Shown here one piece after another: positions 1 to 12,177 of a DNA stretch of 64,000 nt. The stretch comes from Alisma plantago-aquatica (taxonomy: Eukaryota > Streptophyta > Magnoliopsida > Alismatales > Alismataceae), in assembly GCA_963693085.1 (NCBI GenBank), contig OY856410.1, positions 1,332,896,304 to 1,332,960,303 on the forward strand, in the 5' to 3' direction. The position numbers and the translations under genes are program-made. Numbering within the stretch: the stretch's first letter is position 1; each line of letters starts with the position of its first letter. The notes beneath the pieces are model-generated. The model worked only from the letters and a program-made list of their open reading frames with translations, made no database searches and was not told the DNA's origin.

Positions 1-1222
1 CCAGCTTGGGCTGTCACCCACAACATAGATCTCTCAGGTAGGCAACTTTTGCCAATTGCATCATATGCAACTCTTGATAAGATGTCATCTACAACTCCTT
101 GCAATGATCATCTCCATGCCTCAAGGCGCTAGATCCCATCTAGGTCACCTTGTTAAGTCCAACCCAAAGCAAACACGATGAATATGCACCCTTTTTGGGC
201 AGACCCACACATTCATCCTTCACGCTTCCACGAGATAGACGGTGCACCACGCTTGGGTGTGCCCACACTTGGTCGATCAAGCTTTTCACGTGTGTCACAT
301 TTGGAAGGCATCTAAAACTTAATATTTAATGAGGGATTTGGTTTTATATACATATACATATCCAATCACCACAATACATAGTACGTATCATATACATGCT
401 ATATCCCACAGAAAACATGCACAAACAATAAAAAGTGATGATTATGGCCATCCTAATGTGATTCCTCGAGCCAAGAGGAATCACGGTCATCTAGGTCTAC
501 ATCACATGCAACCTGTACAAGATGAACATTTGTGCCTTGCCATCCGAGTTGATCAGCTCATCACATGAATGATCTGTACTCTCCAGCCAGTCGTCTGGGT
601 GCCACCAGCCGATCGGTTGGCTCCTTCAACCGATCGGTTTGCCTGGTCGTCGTGCATCTCGTCATGTCCGCCACCAGCTCGTCTCGCTCCTCGAACCGGT
701 CATCAACCGATTGGTTCACTCCTTGAACCGACCGTCTGGAAGGTCAACCGATCGGTTCACTCCTTGAACCGATTGTCTGAGTAGTCGTCTTGATGTCCGC
801 CGGTCTTTGACATAACAGGAAATAAAATCTATCATATTTATTGCATTGCTTTAAAAAGGAGAAACCCCGAGTTACATTCGGGGGGAGCAAAGGTAGGAAA
901 GAATCTCGAATTATTTTGAGTTACATCAGGAATAAAAGAGGGAAGATCGGTGCGCATACCGAGATGCAAGCAACCACAACCAACCACACACAGATAGAGG
1001 TTTATAGGCCATAATCACGCTACACACATCCACCACAAAACTCGTTTAAGGGTGACGCGTATCGATTGCATTAATAATACATATCATATATGTAATTAGG
1101 GATTTGTGGATTTAGGATTGGACATGCATAAAGCCGATATTATTCACATCGTATGCAATAAATAAAGGCGACAAACCAAAATCGATCATATCGATATTCC
1201 TAAAATATAGAACAGCTGACGT
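1..1222 (-). other. Internal leader region of A1, no coding sequence recognised
   Basis: About 1.2 kb downstream of the PBS on the minus strand, alignable by eye with 25961-27165 in copy A2. Short open frames here have no recognisable domain and are not conserved between the two copies. It contains a cluster of CCGATCGG-type palindromes at 605-780, the same word that is repeated in the U3 of this LTR. Confidence 0.6.
605..780. repeat. Second cluster of CCGATCGG palindromes, inside the A1 leader
   Basis: Four near-perfect AACCGATCGGTT-type palindromes plus three half-matching variants within 175 bp, on the other side of the PBS from the U3 array. The region is clearly more GC-rich than its surroundings. 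Confidence 0.7.
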
Positions 1223-1235
1223 GGCTCTGATACCA
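1223..1235 (-). promoter_or_regulatory. Primer-binding site, tRNA-iMet, element A1
   Basis: On the minus strand this reads TGGTATCAGAGCC, complementary to the 3' end of plant initiator tRNA-Met. It lies four bases beyond the inner LTR end, as expected, and fixes the orientation of the element. Confidence 0.9.
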
Positions 1236-1790
1236 CTATTGGGTTTTAGGGGAGACAGAGAAGGCAGCGGAAACAAAAAAATTTCTCCCCAAACCCATAC
1301 CGAGGAAACGCGTCAACGTCTATATAATAGGAAAGGATGGTTTGCGGAATCATACCTTGTCCCGAGGCTTGCTCGGCGACAATACCTCGCGCAATGCGCG
1401 GTCTTCAACTCCGGACTTCGACGGTGTCTGTGCAGCTCCTGGTCGCACCGGGACTGACAACTCCTACTCGAACCGGACTGTCGGATGACAGTTGTCCTCC
1501 TAAGCGGCAGTGTCCTCCCGCCTCTGTAGTAGTCCACACGGACCACCTGGAACTCCACTCTCCTTGTCCCACAAGGAAGTGGAAGGAGTCGCACCCTCCT
1601 GTTGACGTACTAGTCGCCAACACACTCTCCTGCCTCCTGTTGCAACTGCAGTTGTCCTTCCCTTGCTGCACCCCCCTTTTGCGGGAAGCACTTGCTCGGG
1701 CTCTCTCACGGTTACCAAAACCAGAGAGAACGACAACTTGCAGAGCAACTGGTTGCACTGAGCTGTACTTTTAGAAGCCCCCAATACCCC

Positions 1791-1798
1791 TATATATA
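1791..1798 (-). promoter_or_regulatory. TATA box of the A1 LTR
   Basis: Minus-strand CCTATATATA followed by GGGG. It is the only strong TATA in this LTR and lies directly downstream of the palindrome clusters on the minus strand. It is itself part of a palindrome (CCTATATATAGG). Confidence 0.6.
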
Positions 1799-1904
1799 GG
1801 AGGGTCATGGGACATGGTTCTCCATCCTGGGCAATGCGGGACTAAAAGAAGGAGTAGAAGGGTTCGAGAATTTTCCACAAAAAGCAACTGGTTCGCAACT
1901 TGAA

Positions 1905-2315
1905 ATGATCGGTTCACAACTGAACCGATCGGTTCGGCCATTGAGCCGATCGGTTGGACCTGAGCCGATCGTTTGGGGCACTCCAACCGATCGGTTGGTG
2001 CCCTGAACTGATCGGTTCATGGTCCTAATCCGGCTCAAAAAGACTTTCCTTGTTTCTTTCCCAATTGGTATCGAATACCAATATTATTCCCAATTGAATT
2101 GGGTAATTTGAAACCAAAGGAAAATTCTTGCTGACATGACTTTCCCAACTGGTCAGTTGCACCAGTTGAGCCGATCGGTTCAACCCTTGAACCGGTCGTT
2201 TCAACCTGGGCATGAGCCGATCGGCCTGTACACTCCAGCCGACCGGTTCAGCAACCTCAGCCGACCGGTTCAGCAACCTCAGCCGACCGGTTCATCACAT
2301 GAACCGATCGGTTGG
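1905..2315 (-). repeat. Array of AACCGATCGGTT-like palindromes in U3 of A1
   Basis: About 13 copies of the 12-bp palindrome AACCGATCGGTT or close variants lie in two clusters, 1905-2021 and 2165-2315, spaced roughly 20-30 bp apart. Within the second cluster a 22-bp unit (CAGCCGACCGGTTCAGCAAC plus two bases) repeats in tandem at 2236, 2258 and 2280. Degenerate relatives occur at the same LTR position in A2 (about 27795-28105). Confidence 0.8.
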
Positions 2316-3503
2316 GAGCACAGGTTGGGCAAAATCAGTCAATTGCGATTTCAATCAATCCGATACTCCAATCAATGCGTCCAACACCTTGAACCATACG
2401 ATATTTAGCTATCGACTGATTGAGTGTTTAATTGAACTACTAAACTCCTTTAGTAATCAATCTAAACTTTGCTTTGTGGACAAAACTCCTCTTCCAGGTT
2501 AAATCCTATGTGTGTGACCCTGCAGGTCCATTTCACATTGGCAGTGAAAGTCCATAACACTTATGACTTCACAAGCAAAGAGCGGTGCCTAGTCACACAT
2601 CAGTGCTACCCAAGTGAAAGTAGAAAGTTGGAGAACAACTTTCATCCTACAATCCGTGAATGGTGTTACAGCGAATGTATAATTCCTTTGTCACTGATAT
2701 CCCGAATGAACTCGAGGCATGGAACAGTCATCCTGTCAACGTTCATTCACTTCCTTGATCTTAGAGTAGACTGGAAGAGATATGTATGACATCAGTATCA
2801 TATACTGATTCACACATGCGTGCACGCCTTTCTCAATCCTACTCATCAAGTGGCCATGGATATCAAACTCCCTCAGGAGGGACAAATCCCATATCTATCA
2901 CTCACCCCTCAAAAGCCCCATGTGTCAAAGCCACCCAATCATCACCTTTATAACAACCCATGTTTCAGGACTGCGTTTGATGATGTCAAAGTGTGCCCAA
3001 CGACATGTGTTGAGTGCAGTGATTTCAGGTCTAAGAATCACACTCACCACCATCACTGTGAGTACTGACTGTGACTACCATCTCATGGTTCCATGTGTCA
3101 AACTCACGGTGGGTCTGTCCGGTACACTTGTTCTCTAACAAGTACCTATGTGTTTGGTTTGATATCTCTATATCATGACTAATGAGATTCTGTCATCAAC
3201 CAACACCACAATCTAGTCTTGTGTGTCATTGTTGTCTATCTACCTTCCATAATGACATCCGACTAGGGACATAACAAGAATGTACAACCTCTTAGCATCC
3301 GTATGATCTCATCGTTCAGGTCCTCAACCTGAAAGCATACGTCATTGAGTTTTGTCATTCTTTAGACATTCAATATGTTCTATCACTATCTCATATGACT
3401 GAACCAGAATGAATTGGAAGCTCGCCTTTGATGTTTATCAAATCAATCTTAATGTATCCCACCAATCATCCCATGATTGGCTCTCATGGCATACATACCA
3501 ACA

Positions 3504-3981
3504 CCTGCCATACTAGGCACAAGGTAGGGGATGACCCCAGCACCGTTGGATTGAGATCCAAGGCTGTTGGGTCAATCTGCCTTGCCCAGCGGTGCCCAAA
3601 GCAAAGGATGGGTCGGGCCCATGAAGGAAAAAGGCAAAGAAAAACTAGAGAAAGGCTAAAATCTTAGAAAAATCATATAAAACCATGGGAAGGTCCAAAT
3701 GATCTCAAATTTGGACCATATCTTCAACATGAAGTGTAGAATAATGTGTAAACGTTTGGAGACCTAAAGATAAATTTAACTAGTAAAACACAAGTATTTG
3801 AACAAAGAGGTGTATTATTTAATTAAGGTGCCCAAGAGTGCATGAAATTAATGGAAAACAAAAAGAATTTCATTTTGGGTATCTATATTGATCAAGGAGT
3901 CAAATGAGATTATGAATGATCATTATAAAGGTGAAAATATGAATTAAATAATAGAGAAGAGGAAAAACTCACATTGTCACA
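3504..3981 (-). repeat. 3' LTR of B, truncated by insertion of A1
   Basis: Matches 8497-8973 and 11268-11752. It shares the start CCTGCCATACTAGG and the end CTCACATTGTCACA with the last copy. The missing left part would lie beyond A1, outside the window. Confidence 0.8.
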
Positions 3982-3992
3982 TCCTTCCCACC
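3982..3992 (-). promoter_or_regulatory. Polypurine tract of B
   Basis: Minus-strand GGTGGGAAGGA immediately before the LTR start TGTGACA: the plus-strand primer site of a reverse-transcribing element. Confidence 0.75.
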
Positions 3993-6183
3993 TTAAAAAT
4001 GAATTGTGTCCCCAAAATTCAAAAATTGTATGCTCAAAATTAGAATTATTGAAATCCAGATCATATCCTCAATTACTCAAACATCCTCAATTATATAATC
4101 AAAATTATGTCCTCAAAATTCAACTAGTTCAACAATCATAATTGGAATTCCTTATTTCATATCATAAATAACTTGTTACCAACATCATTTCATCATCGAG
4201 CAATTGAGTATCAAGGTCAAAACATAACCATTCAAAGTCATCATATGGGTCACAAATATATAAAGCATCCTATTGATCACAAATTTTGGAGAGATCATAT
4301 TTTAAGTCAAGAAAATAGAGATCTTAAATCAAGTGTACAAGGTAACTTTCTATCCCAATAATTCAGGGTCCTAGCTTCTCCATTGGCCTAGGTGGGGGTT
4401 ACATGTCCATGATTTGAGATTTCATATTTCAACATTTCAAGACCACATCATACTTTCAATATCATGCTTTTTGAGCTCAAAATCACTGGGATGTCCCACC
4501 CTAGTCCTAATGAGAGCAAAACCCAAAGTCATAAATCAAGAAGTCAAAACAGTCATAATTTCAAAATTTGGGATTTTGAAGTCATTAGTCATATATCTAG
4601 TATGATCTGTAGATCCAAATAATGTGAACATAGGATTTGTATCATTATTGAGATTTAATGATCATGAGTCACAATTCTATAATCAATATCAAGAGTCGAG
4701 ATTTTAAGCATCAAAAGTTATAGGTCCAAAATTTGATCATATGTATATATTTCAAAGCTAGGGTTTATATTACTGTTTAGACCTTAGGGGAGATCACTCA
4801 TCTATATTCAATTTTGAGCAATAATATTCAAGCAATATTTGATCAACACATCAAAATTCCATTATCATGGTTTCTAAGGTTGATGAATGATCTAGACCTA
4901 GGTCTATCTAGGAAGTCAACCTCAAGCTATATTCAATATTTCCATATGTCAAGGTCATTATCAAATCAATATTCAGATCGATTATCAACCATGGTTTTAA
5001 CCAATTAGGCTTAGGTCAACCAATCCAAAATTGGGTGAAAGGAGATACCTTTCCAAACTCTAAATAATCAATAGGATGAAAACTTAGAGGTAGTCGTGAT
5101 GGGGATGTGACCTAGGTTAGGGGAGTCATGAGTCAACTACCACCCTAATCTGGCACATTACCAACATTAGTCATTATCAATTGATCTTATTCAAATAGGG
5201 AGAGTATCCATGATTAGATCGTATATATCAAGGTCATAAGATCAAAATTCAAGATAATAGGTCAATAATGTCAAGATTTGCAATTCTTTCTTTCATGATC
5301 AAGGTAGTGATATAATTTGGAAATTGAGGATTTTAATTTGACATTCGAGGAATTAGAGCATAATAGTGCAAAATCTAGCCCATCATTATCATATCAAAAT
5401 CGAGATTGCAAAAGACATCAATAGTCAATAGAGAAATTATTTTTTGCATCATGGTCTTACATCATGATTTTGTGAATCCTAGAATTAGTCAATTTGATAG
5501 CATAGTCATGATGGGCATCCAATTGGGAAAACGAGTTTGCTTAACTATGTTTGAGGTTTAATCAACAATAGGGCAACATGGATATTAATCAAATCAAGAC
5601 CTCATCAGCAATGAGGTATAATGTTTAAGTCACCCTTATTTCACCAAATCATAATTTTTACATTTTACCTCAAACATAGGAAGCATGTAGTCTAATTTTG
5701 ATTAAAATGGGTTTTTCATGAAGGGTGAAGCATGAGTATTTCATTTCAAAGATTTCATTGATCAAAATTGAGTTTTCATACTAAGGTCAGATCATGGTAT
5801 CAACTTTCAAGATTTAGCGATTCCCATGCTTAAGCTACCCATAATCGAGACATCATGTGGTATAAGGTCACAAGTAAGGACCACATGAGGAGATGAGAAG
5901 ACTACCTAATCTTCATCTACATGGGTGGCTTAGGATTGTCCTTAAAGAAGAGATGAGATGCTAGAAGACTCTCTATGGTTTCACAAGAGAACCTTTAGGT
6001 CCAGTTCTGGATCAATTGAGGCCAGGTAGAGCGGGGGATCTCAGCCACCGTGAAGACGGATAGGAGAAATTATGCCAGGACCCCGAGCCTAGACACCTCA
6101 ATTTTCACCATTATGGACTTTAGGGTTTCTTGGGTGTAAAAGACTTGAGAAATTATTTACTTAAAGTATATGGGAGTGTGTAA
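3993..6183 (-). other. Non-coding internal region of B
   Basis: About 2.2 kb of AT-rich sequence dominated by ATCA/TCAA-type words. No open frame above about 65 codons and no retroelement domain in any frame. This is the usual appearance of a large non-autonomous LTR derivative. Confidence 0.7.
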
Positions 6184-6195
6184 GCTCTGATACCA
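6184..6195 (-). promoter_or_regulatory. Primer-binding site, tRNA-iMet, element B
   Basis: Minus-strand TGGTATCAGAGC, two bases inside the LTR end at 6198. Confidence 0.88.
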
Positions 6196-6197
6196 AC

Positions 6198-8973
6198 TAT
6201 CACGGAACCATTTTTACCCCAATCCCAATCCTACTGCCTAGACAGTAGAAAAAGGATTGAAGCACCCGTCCCTGAGTGGCCCGATAGGATCTAACACACT
6301 GGCATATACAATAAGAAATAAATAACTCAAAAACTGGATAATTAAAGAACAAACTAACCCAATATGGAGATATACCCGATTTATCTTTGTCATCAGAGGG
6401 TATGAGTATGGAAGCGATTTTATTCAATATTCCATTTATAATGCCTAAAATCAAGAAAATCAAGACACAATCATGCAATTTCACGGTATGCTATCAAAAT
6501 CAAGAAAAATGGTTTATAACAAAATAGTATACTTGGCAGGACTTATATTTCAAAGTATAAAAAACGATTTCCAAACATTCAATATCATTCGACAAAAAGG
6601 TTGTTATTCAACAATTCAATTTTTATTACGAGTTCCCATTATGCTGTAATTCGAGAAGCATGCTTATATTTTTTTTTTGTGAGACTTTATCACCCAACAT
6701 GATGGGGTAAGTCATTGGGCTCCTTCTCACCATAGGAACATAGGAGGCCAATGTACAAGTCCAACCTCCAAATGAGGGGGTTGTTGTACTCAATATCAAC
6801 ATTATTAAAATTATCAATATCATCATCATTATCAATATACGGGCAGTCATAATGGGCATGCAATTTATGTTTTCATGTTTTTCAAAATATGGAATAGAAA
6901 AACAGAAGACTAATCATAGGGAACAATAGCTCATCCAAATAAATAGCCAAGTATACAATCAAGAGATACATAAAAGTATCTTCAATACAATCAATGAGGA
7001 GTTATATAATAGCGTACCTTTCACTGAGATTTCGAGTAAAAATCATGACTAATAAGTCGACCCTTCGTGTTAGATCCTAAAACACAATGTTTGGATCAAG
7101 GGTCAAGATCATGATATTTGCAAATCAAGTTTCAATATTCAAGATTAGGGTTACATTTTTCCTAGTTCAACCTTAGGGTTGAGTCATTCACTTATAATCA
7201 ATCAATCTTTCAATATGTCCAACATTATTTCAACTATCAAGTATTTTCATGTGTGAATGACTTTCCAAGGTTTCTAGAATCATATGTGTTAACCCTAATA
7301 TTATGATCATTATTCAAGTAATCATCAATTTCTAGATTATCATCATGGTAATTGGGAATCAAGATCAGATTGATGGGTCAAAACTACATCAAGTGTTTTG
7401 CAAGATTAGGATCAAGATTACTCATTATTCATTATAATCAAGATTGAATCACATAAATAGACCTAGATCACTAATAATTCACTTTTAAGAGTATATGATT
7501 CAAATAGACCGAATGTAGGTTACAAAATATCATCAGAGTCCAAATATAGGGTTTTCAAGGATTAAACGTCATTATTGAGCCATATGACAAATTAAATGAG
7601 AAAGAGTGTATGGTCTAGGGATATTAGTGAGCATCATTTATAATCAGGCTTCAAAAGTATTTTTAAACAATCTATTGGATTTTTCTGATCAAAATGGACT
7701 ATTTGTTCATCATTTTTGGAGTTATGATGCAATTTCTATGATTTAATCAAGATCTAAGTATTAATTGCAATTTCGAGTAGAAATGGATATAAATACCTTA
7801 CTTGTGAAAATGGGGGGGGGCGTTGGATGTGCAATGAATCGTCTAGATCGAACCATGTGAGCTAGGCGGCTCACTGTTTGGGAGCCTGGTTCATGCCTTT
7901 GATTGTCCGGTTCAATTGGGTTGCTTGATATCCTTCTCTGGACCTGGTGGTTCACAGGGTCGGTCCCCCATCTATTCAAGCCTTGCACGCGCCATGAAGG
8001 TAGGGCAGCAGGGCTCGCCGGAGTGGAGGAGGTCCGGGAGCAGTAGTGGGTGAGGGAGGCAGAGAGCAGGCTATCCCAGTCCTCTACCACCTCGCGGACT
8101 CGATGGGATTCAAAGGAAGGGTGAAGGAGGTGGAAAGGCAAGATGCCCAGAATGGCCAGGCGGTGGCGCCACGGAGGAGCAATGGCTGTAGAAGAAGGGG
8201 CAAGAGAGGGAGTGCACGACGCGAGAAAATAGGGTGTCGCTCGTCTTCGTGGTGGTGGGCCGAACTCAAAGGGGGTCTTATATAGTGTTTTGTTGCTACA
8301 GTTAGGGATACCAAGGGGGGCGGCGCACGCTATGGAGTCAACCTGATCCCTTGGCCTCCAAGAAACAAATTCGCACCACTGATCCACACAGAAGTTTCGA
8401 GAGAGGGTGAGAGATCCTTTGGTCGAGTTATTGGGGCAACACCAACTGGTTTGGTTGATCGGGTTAGGAACCAGGGTGGCTAGTCCACCGTGTACCTGCC
8501 ATACTAGGCGCAAGGTAGGGGCTGACCCCAGAACTGTTGGATTGAGATCCAAGGCTGCTGGGTCAATCCGCCTTGCCCGGTGGCGCCCAAAGCAAAGGAT
8601 GGACCGGGCCCAGCAAGGAAAAAGGAAGAAAAAGGCAAAGAAAAACTACGAAAAGGCTAAAATCTTAGAAAAATCGTATAAAATCATGGGAAGGTCTAAA
8701 TGATCTCAAATTTGGACCATATCTTCAACATGAAGTGTAGAATAATGTGTACAAGTTTGGAGACCAAAAGATAAAGTTAACCAGTCAAACTCAAGTATTT
8801 GAACAAAGAGGTGTATTAGCTAATTAAGGTGCCCAAAAGTGCATGAAATTAATGGAAAACAAAAAGAATTTGATTTTGGGTATCTATATTGATTAAGAAG
8901 TCAAATGAGATTATGAATGATCATTATAAAGGTGAAAATATAAATTAAATAATAGAGAAGAGGAAAAACTCGC
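6198..8973 (-). repeat. LTR of B adjoining the PBS (about 2.78 kb)
   Basis: Aligns along its length with 8974-11752, with scattered substitutions and small indels. The plus strand starts TATCACGG (TGTCACGG in the other copy). Its far end, AAAACTCGC at 8973, is fused to the next LTR instead of ending in ATTGTCACA. U3 is about 0.7 kb; about 2 kb of R and U5 follow the TATA box. A GC-rich block (about 7830-8330) around the start of transcription contrasts with the AT-rich remainder. Confidence 0.8.
8277..8284 (-). promoter_or_regulatory. TATA box of B LTR, copy 1
   Basis: Minus-strand CACTATATAAGAC context, conserved at 11047-11054 in the sister LTR. Confidence 0.65.
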
Positions 8974-11752
8974 TGTCACGGAACCGTTTTTACCCCAATG
9001 CCAATCCTACTGCCTAAACAATAGAAAAAGGATTGAAGCGCCCGTCCCTGAGTGGCCTGATAGGATCTAACACACTGGCATATACAATAAGAAATAAATA
9101 ACTCAAAAACTAGATAATTAAAGAACAAACTAACCCAATATGGAGATATACCTGATTTATCTTTGTCATCAGAGTGTATGAGTACGGAAGTGATTTTATT
9201 CAATATTCCATTTGTAATGCCTAAAAGCAAGAAAATCAAGACATAATCATGCAATTGCACAGTACGCTATCAAAATCAAGAAAAATGGTTTATAAAAAAA
9301 TAGTATACTTGGCAGGACTTATATTTCAAAGTATAACAAATGATTTCCAAACATTCAATATCATTCGACAAAAAGGTTGTTATTCAACAATTCAATTTTT
9401 ATTACGAGTTCCCATTATGTTGTAATTCGAGAAGCATGCTTACATATTTTTGTGTGACTTTATCGCCCAACGCGTTGGGGTAAGTCATTGGGATCCTTCT
9501 CACCATAGGAACATATGAGGCCAATGTACAAGTCCCACCTCCAAATGAGAGGGTTGTTGTACTCAATATCAACATTATTAACATTATCAATATCATCATC
9601 ATTATCAATATACGGGTAGTCATAATGGGCATGCAATTTATGTTTTCATGTTTTTCAAAATATGGTATAGAAAAATAGAAGACTAATCATAGGGAACAAT
9701 AGCTCATCCAAATAAATAGCCAAGTATACAATCAAGAGATACATAAAAGTATATTCAATACAATCAATGAGGAGTTATATAATAGCGTACCTTCAACCGA
9801 GATTTTGAGTATAGATCATCACTAATAAGTTGACCCTTCGAGTTAGATCCTAAAACACAATGTTTGGATCAAGGGTCAAGATCATGATATTTTCAAATCA
9901 AGTTTCAATATTCAAGATTAGGCTACATTTTTCCTAGGTCAACCTTAGGGTTGAGTCATTCACTTATAATCAATCAATCTTTCAATATGTCCAACGTTAT
10001 TTCAATTATCAAGTATTTTCAAGTGTGAATGACTTTGGAAGGTTTCTAGAATCATATGTCTTAACCCCAATATTATGATCATTATTTAAGTCATCATCAA
10101 TTTCTATATTATCGTCATGGTAATTGGGAATCAAGATCAGATTGATGGGTCAAAACTACATCAAGTGTTTTGCAAGATTAGGATCAAGATTACTCATTAT
10201 TTGTTATAATCAAGATTGAATCAAATAAATAGATCGAGATCACTAATAATTCACTTTTAAGAGTAGATGATTCAAATAGACTGGATCTAGGTTACAAAAT
10301 ATCATCAGAGTCCAAATATAGGGTTTTCAAGGATTAAACGTCATTATTGAGCCATATGACAAATTAAATGAGCAAGAGTGTATGATCTAGGGATATCAGT
10401 GAGCATCATTTAGAATCAGGATTCAAAAGTATTTTTAAACAATCTATTGGATTTTTCTGATCAAAATGGACTATTTGTTCATCATTTTTGGAGTTATGAT
10501 GCAATTTCTATGATTTAATCAAGATATGAGTATTAATTGCAATTTTGAGTAGACATGGATATAAATACCTTACTTGTGAAAATGGGGGGGTGTAGGATGT
10601 GAAATGAATCGTCTAGATCGAACCATGTGAGCTAGGCGGCTCACTGTTTGGGAGCCCGGTTCAGGCCTTTGATTGGCCGGTTCAATTGGGTTGCTTGATT
10701 TCCTTCTCTGGACCTGGTGGTTCACAGGGTCTGTCCCCCGTCTATGCAGGCCTTGCACGCACCATGAAGGTAGGGTAGTAGGGCTCGCCTGAGTGGAGGA
10801 GGTCTGGGAGCAGCAGTGGGCAAGGGAGGCTGAGAGCAGGCTATCCCAGTCCGCCACCACCTCCCGGACTCGGTGGGATCCAAAGGAAGGGGGGAGGAGG
10901 TGGAAAGGCAAGATGCCCAGAATGGCCAGGCGGCGGCACCATGGAGGAGCAGTGGCTGGAGAAGAAGGGGCAAGAGAGGGAGAGCACAGTGCGAGAAGAT
11001 AGGGTGCCGCTCATCTTCGTGGTGGCGGGCCGAACTCAAAGTGGGTCTTATATAGTGTTTTGGTGCTAGGGTTAGGGCTACCAAGGGGGGCGGTGCACGC
11101 TATGGAGTCAACCTGATCCCTTGGCCTCCAAGCAACAAATTTGCACCACCGATCCATGCGGAAGTTTCAATAGAGGGTGAGGGATCCTTTGGTTGAGTTA
11201 TCAGGGTGACACCAATTGGTTTGGTTGATCGGGTTAGGAACCAGGGTGGCTAGTCCACCGTGTACCTGCCATACTAGGTGCAAGGTAGGGGATGACCCCA
11301 GTGCCATTGGATTGAGATCCAAGGCTTCTGGGTCGATCCGCCTTGCCCAGCGGCACCCAAAGCAAAGGATGGGTCGGGCCCATCAAGGAAAAAGGAAGAA
11401 AAAGGCAAAGAAAAACTAGGAAAAGGCTAAAAGCTTAGAAAAATCGTATAAAATCATGGGAAGGTCTAAATGATCTCAAATTTGGACCATATCTCCAACA
11501 TGAAGTGCAGAATAATGTGTACAAGTTTGGAGACCAAAAGATAAAGTAAACTAGTCAAAATCAGGTATTTGAACAAAGAGGTGTATTAGCTAATTCAGGT
11601 GCCAAAGAGTGCATGAAATTAATGGAAAACAAAAAGAATTTGATTTTGGGTATCTATATTGATCAAGGAGTCAAATGAGATTATGAATGATCATTATAAA
11701 GGTGAAAATATAAATTAAATAATAGAGAAGAGTAAAAACTCACATTGTCACA
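8974..11752 (-). repeat. Second LTR of B, fused head to tail to the first
   Basis: Starts TGTCACGGAACC directly after the truncated end of the neighbouring LTR, with no PBS or internal region between them. Ends CACATTGTCACA at 11752, the complete terminus also seen at 3981. Beyond it the C LTR begins. Confidence 0.8.
11047..11054 (-). promoter_or_regulatory. TATA box of B LTR, copy 2
   Basis: Minus-strand CACTATATAAGACCC, the same position in the LTR as 8277-8284. Confidence 0.65.
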
Positions 11753-12177
11753 ATATTCATCTAGGTTCAGTCACCATGGTGGGCCCAGTTTTGCAATGAT
11801 TTTATGCTTTTATTGCCTTAATCTCTCATACACAAGTTTACTTAACCTAATTGGATTCTCCCTAATTTTTCTGTTTATCCATGGTTCTAATTAAATTTTA
11901 TATCTATTTGCAGGTTGAATTGGATCACATGGGCCCTATCTCCAAGGCCCATTCACCATCATAGCCCTTTCTTCTTCAGGAGCGTCGAGGGATGCCTCCT
12001 CTTCACCCTACATCGCGACCTCATCCACCAATAACCACGATCATGGTTCTGTCCTCCGCCCACACCGTAGACATGTCAACCTTCTCTTCTTCACACATAG
12101 CATCGTGATCTCCTCGTCATCACCCTCTCTACACATGCTCACAATTTTCTCCTTGTGATCTTCTAGCTACACCAAAA

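Larger units (their letters stand above)
1..3503 (-). mobile_element. LTR retrotransposon A1, 5' LTR plus part of internal leader, minus strand
   Basis: The element reads on the minus strand. A PBS for initiator tRNA-Met lies at 1223-1235, the 5' LTR is to its right (1240-3503), and the internal region runs left out of the window. The same arrangement recurs at about 25961-29304 (copy A2), which supports the boundaries. The right end sits inside a sequence that is continuous in two other copies (near 8496 and 11266), so A1 is inserted in an LTR of element B. No gag or pol coding sequence is visible in the part present. The superfamily is undecided because no protein domain is seen. Confidence 0.75.
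1240..3503 (-). repeat. 5' LTR of A1 (about 2.26 kb)
   Basis: On the plus strand it begins TGGG at 1240, next to the PBS, and ends CCAACA at 3503, where a different repeat resumes. Read on the minus strand the LTR runs TGTTGG to CCCA. The paired copy is 27180-29304. U3 is about 1.7 kb long; the TATA box is at 1791-1798, leaving about 0.5 kb of R and U5. U3 holds two clusters of the palindrome AACCGATCGGTT and its variants. Confidence 0.75.
3504..11752 (-). mobile_element. Non-autonomous LTR retrotransposon B, chromovirus-like ends, with an extra fused LTR
   Basis: Minus-strand order: LTR (11752-8974), second LTR directly joined (8973-6198), tRNA-Met PBS (6195-6184), non-coding internal region (6183-3982), polypurine tract (3992-3982), then the 3' LTR (3981-3504), cut off by A1. 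The ends resemble plant chromoviruses (Ty3/gypsy): a purine tract GGTGGGAAGGA just before an LTR starting TGTGACA, and an LTR ending CGTGACA or CGTGATA a few bases before TGGTATCAGAGC. No gag or pol domain is present, so it must have moved with proteins supplied in trans. Confidence 0.75.

Noticed and set aside
1905..2315. CRISPR-like array
   Set aside because: The repeats are short, variable palindromes with irregular spacing inside a plant LTR, and no associated genes exist.
7761..8552. 263-codon minus-strand open frame in the B LTR
   Set aside because: The sister LTR has the same region broken by frame changes (10570-11084), there is no recognisable domain, and the composition is that of a GC-rich leader.
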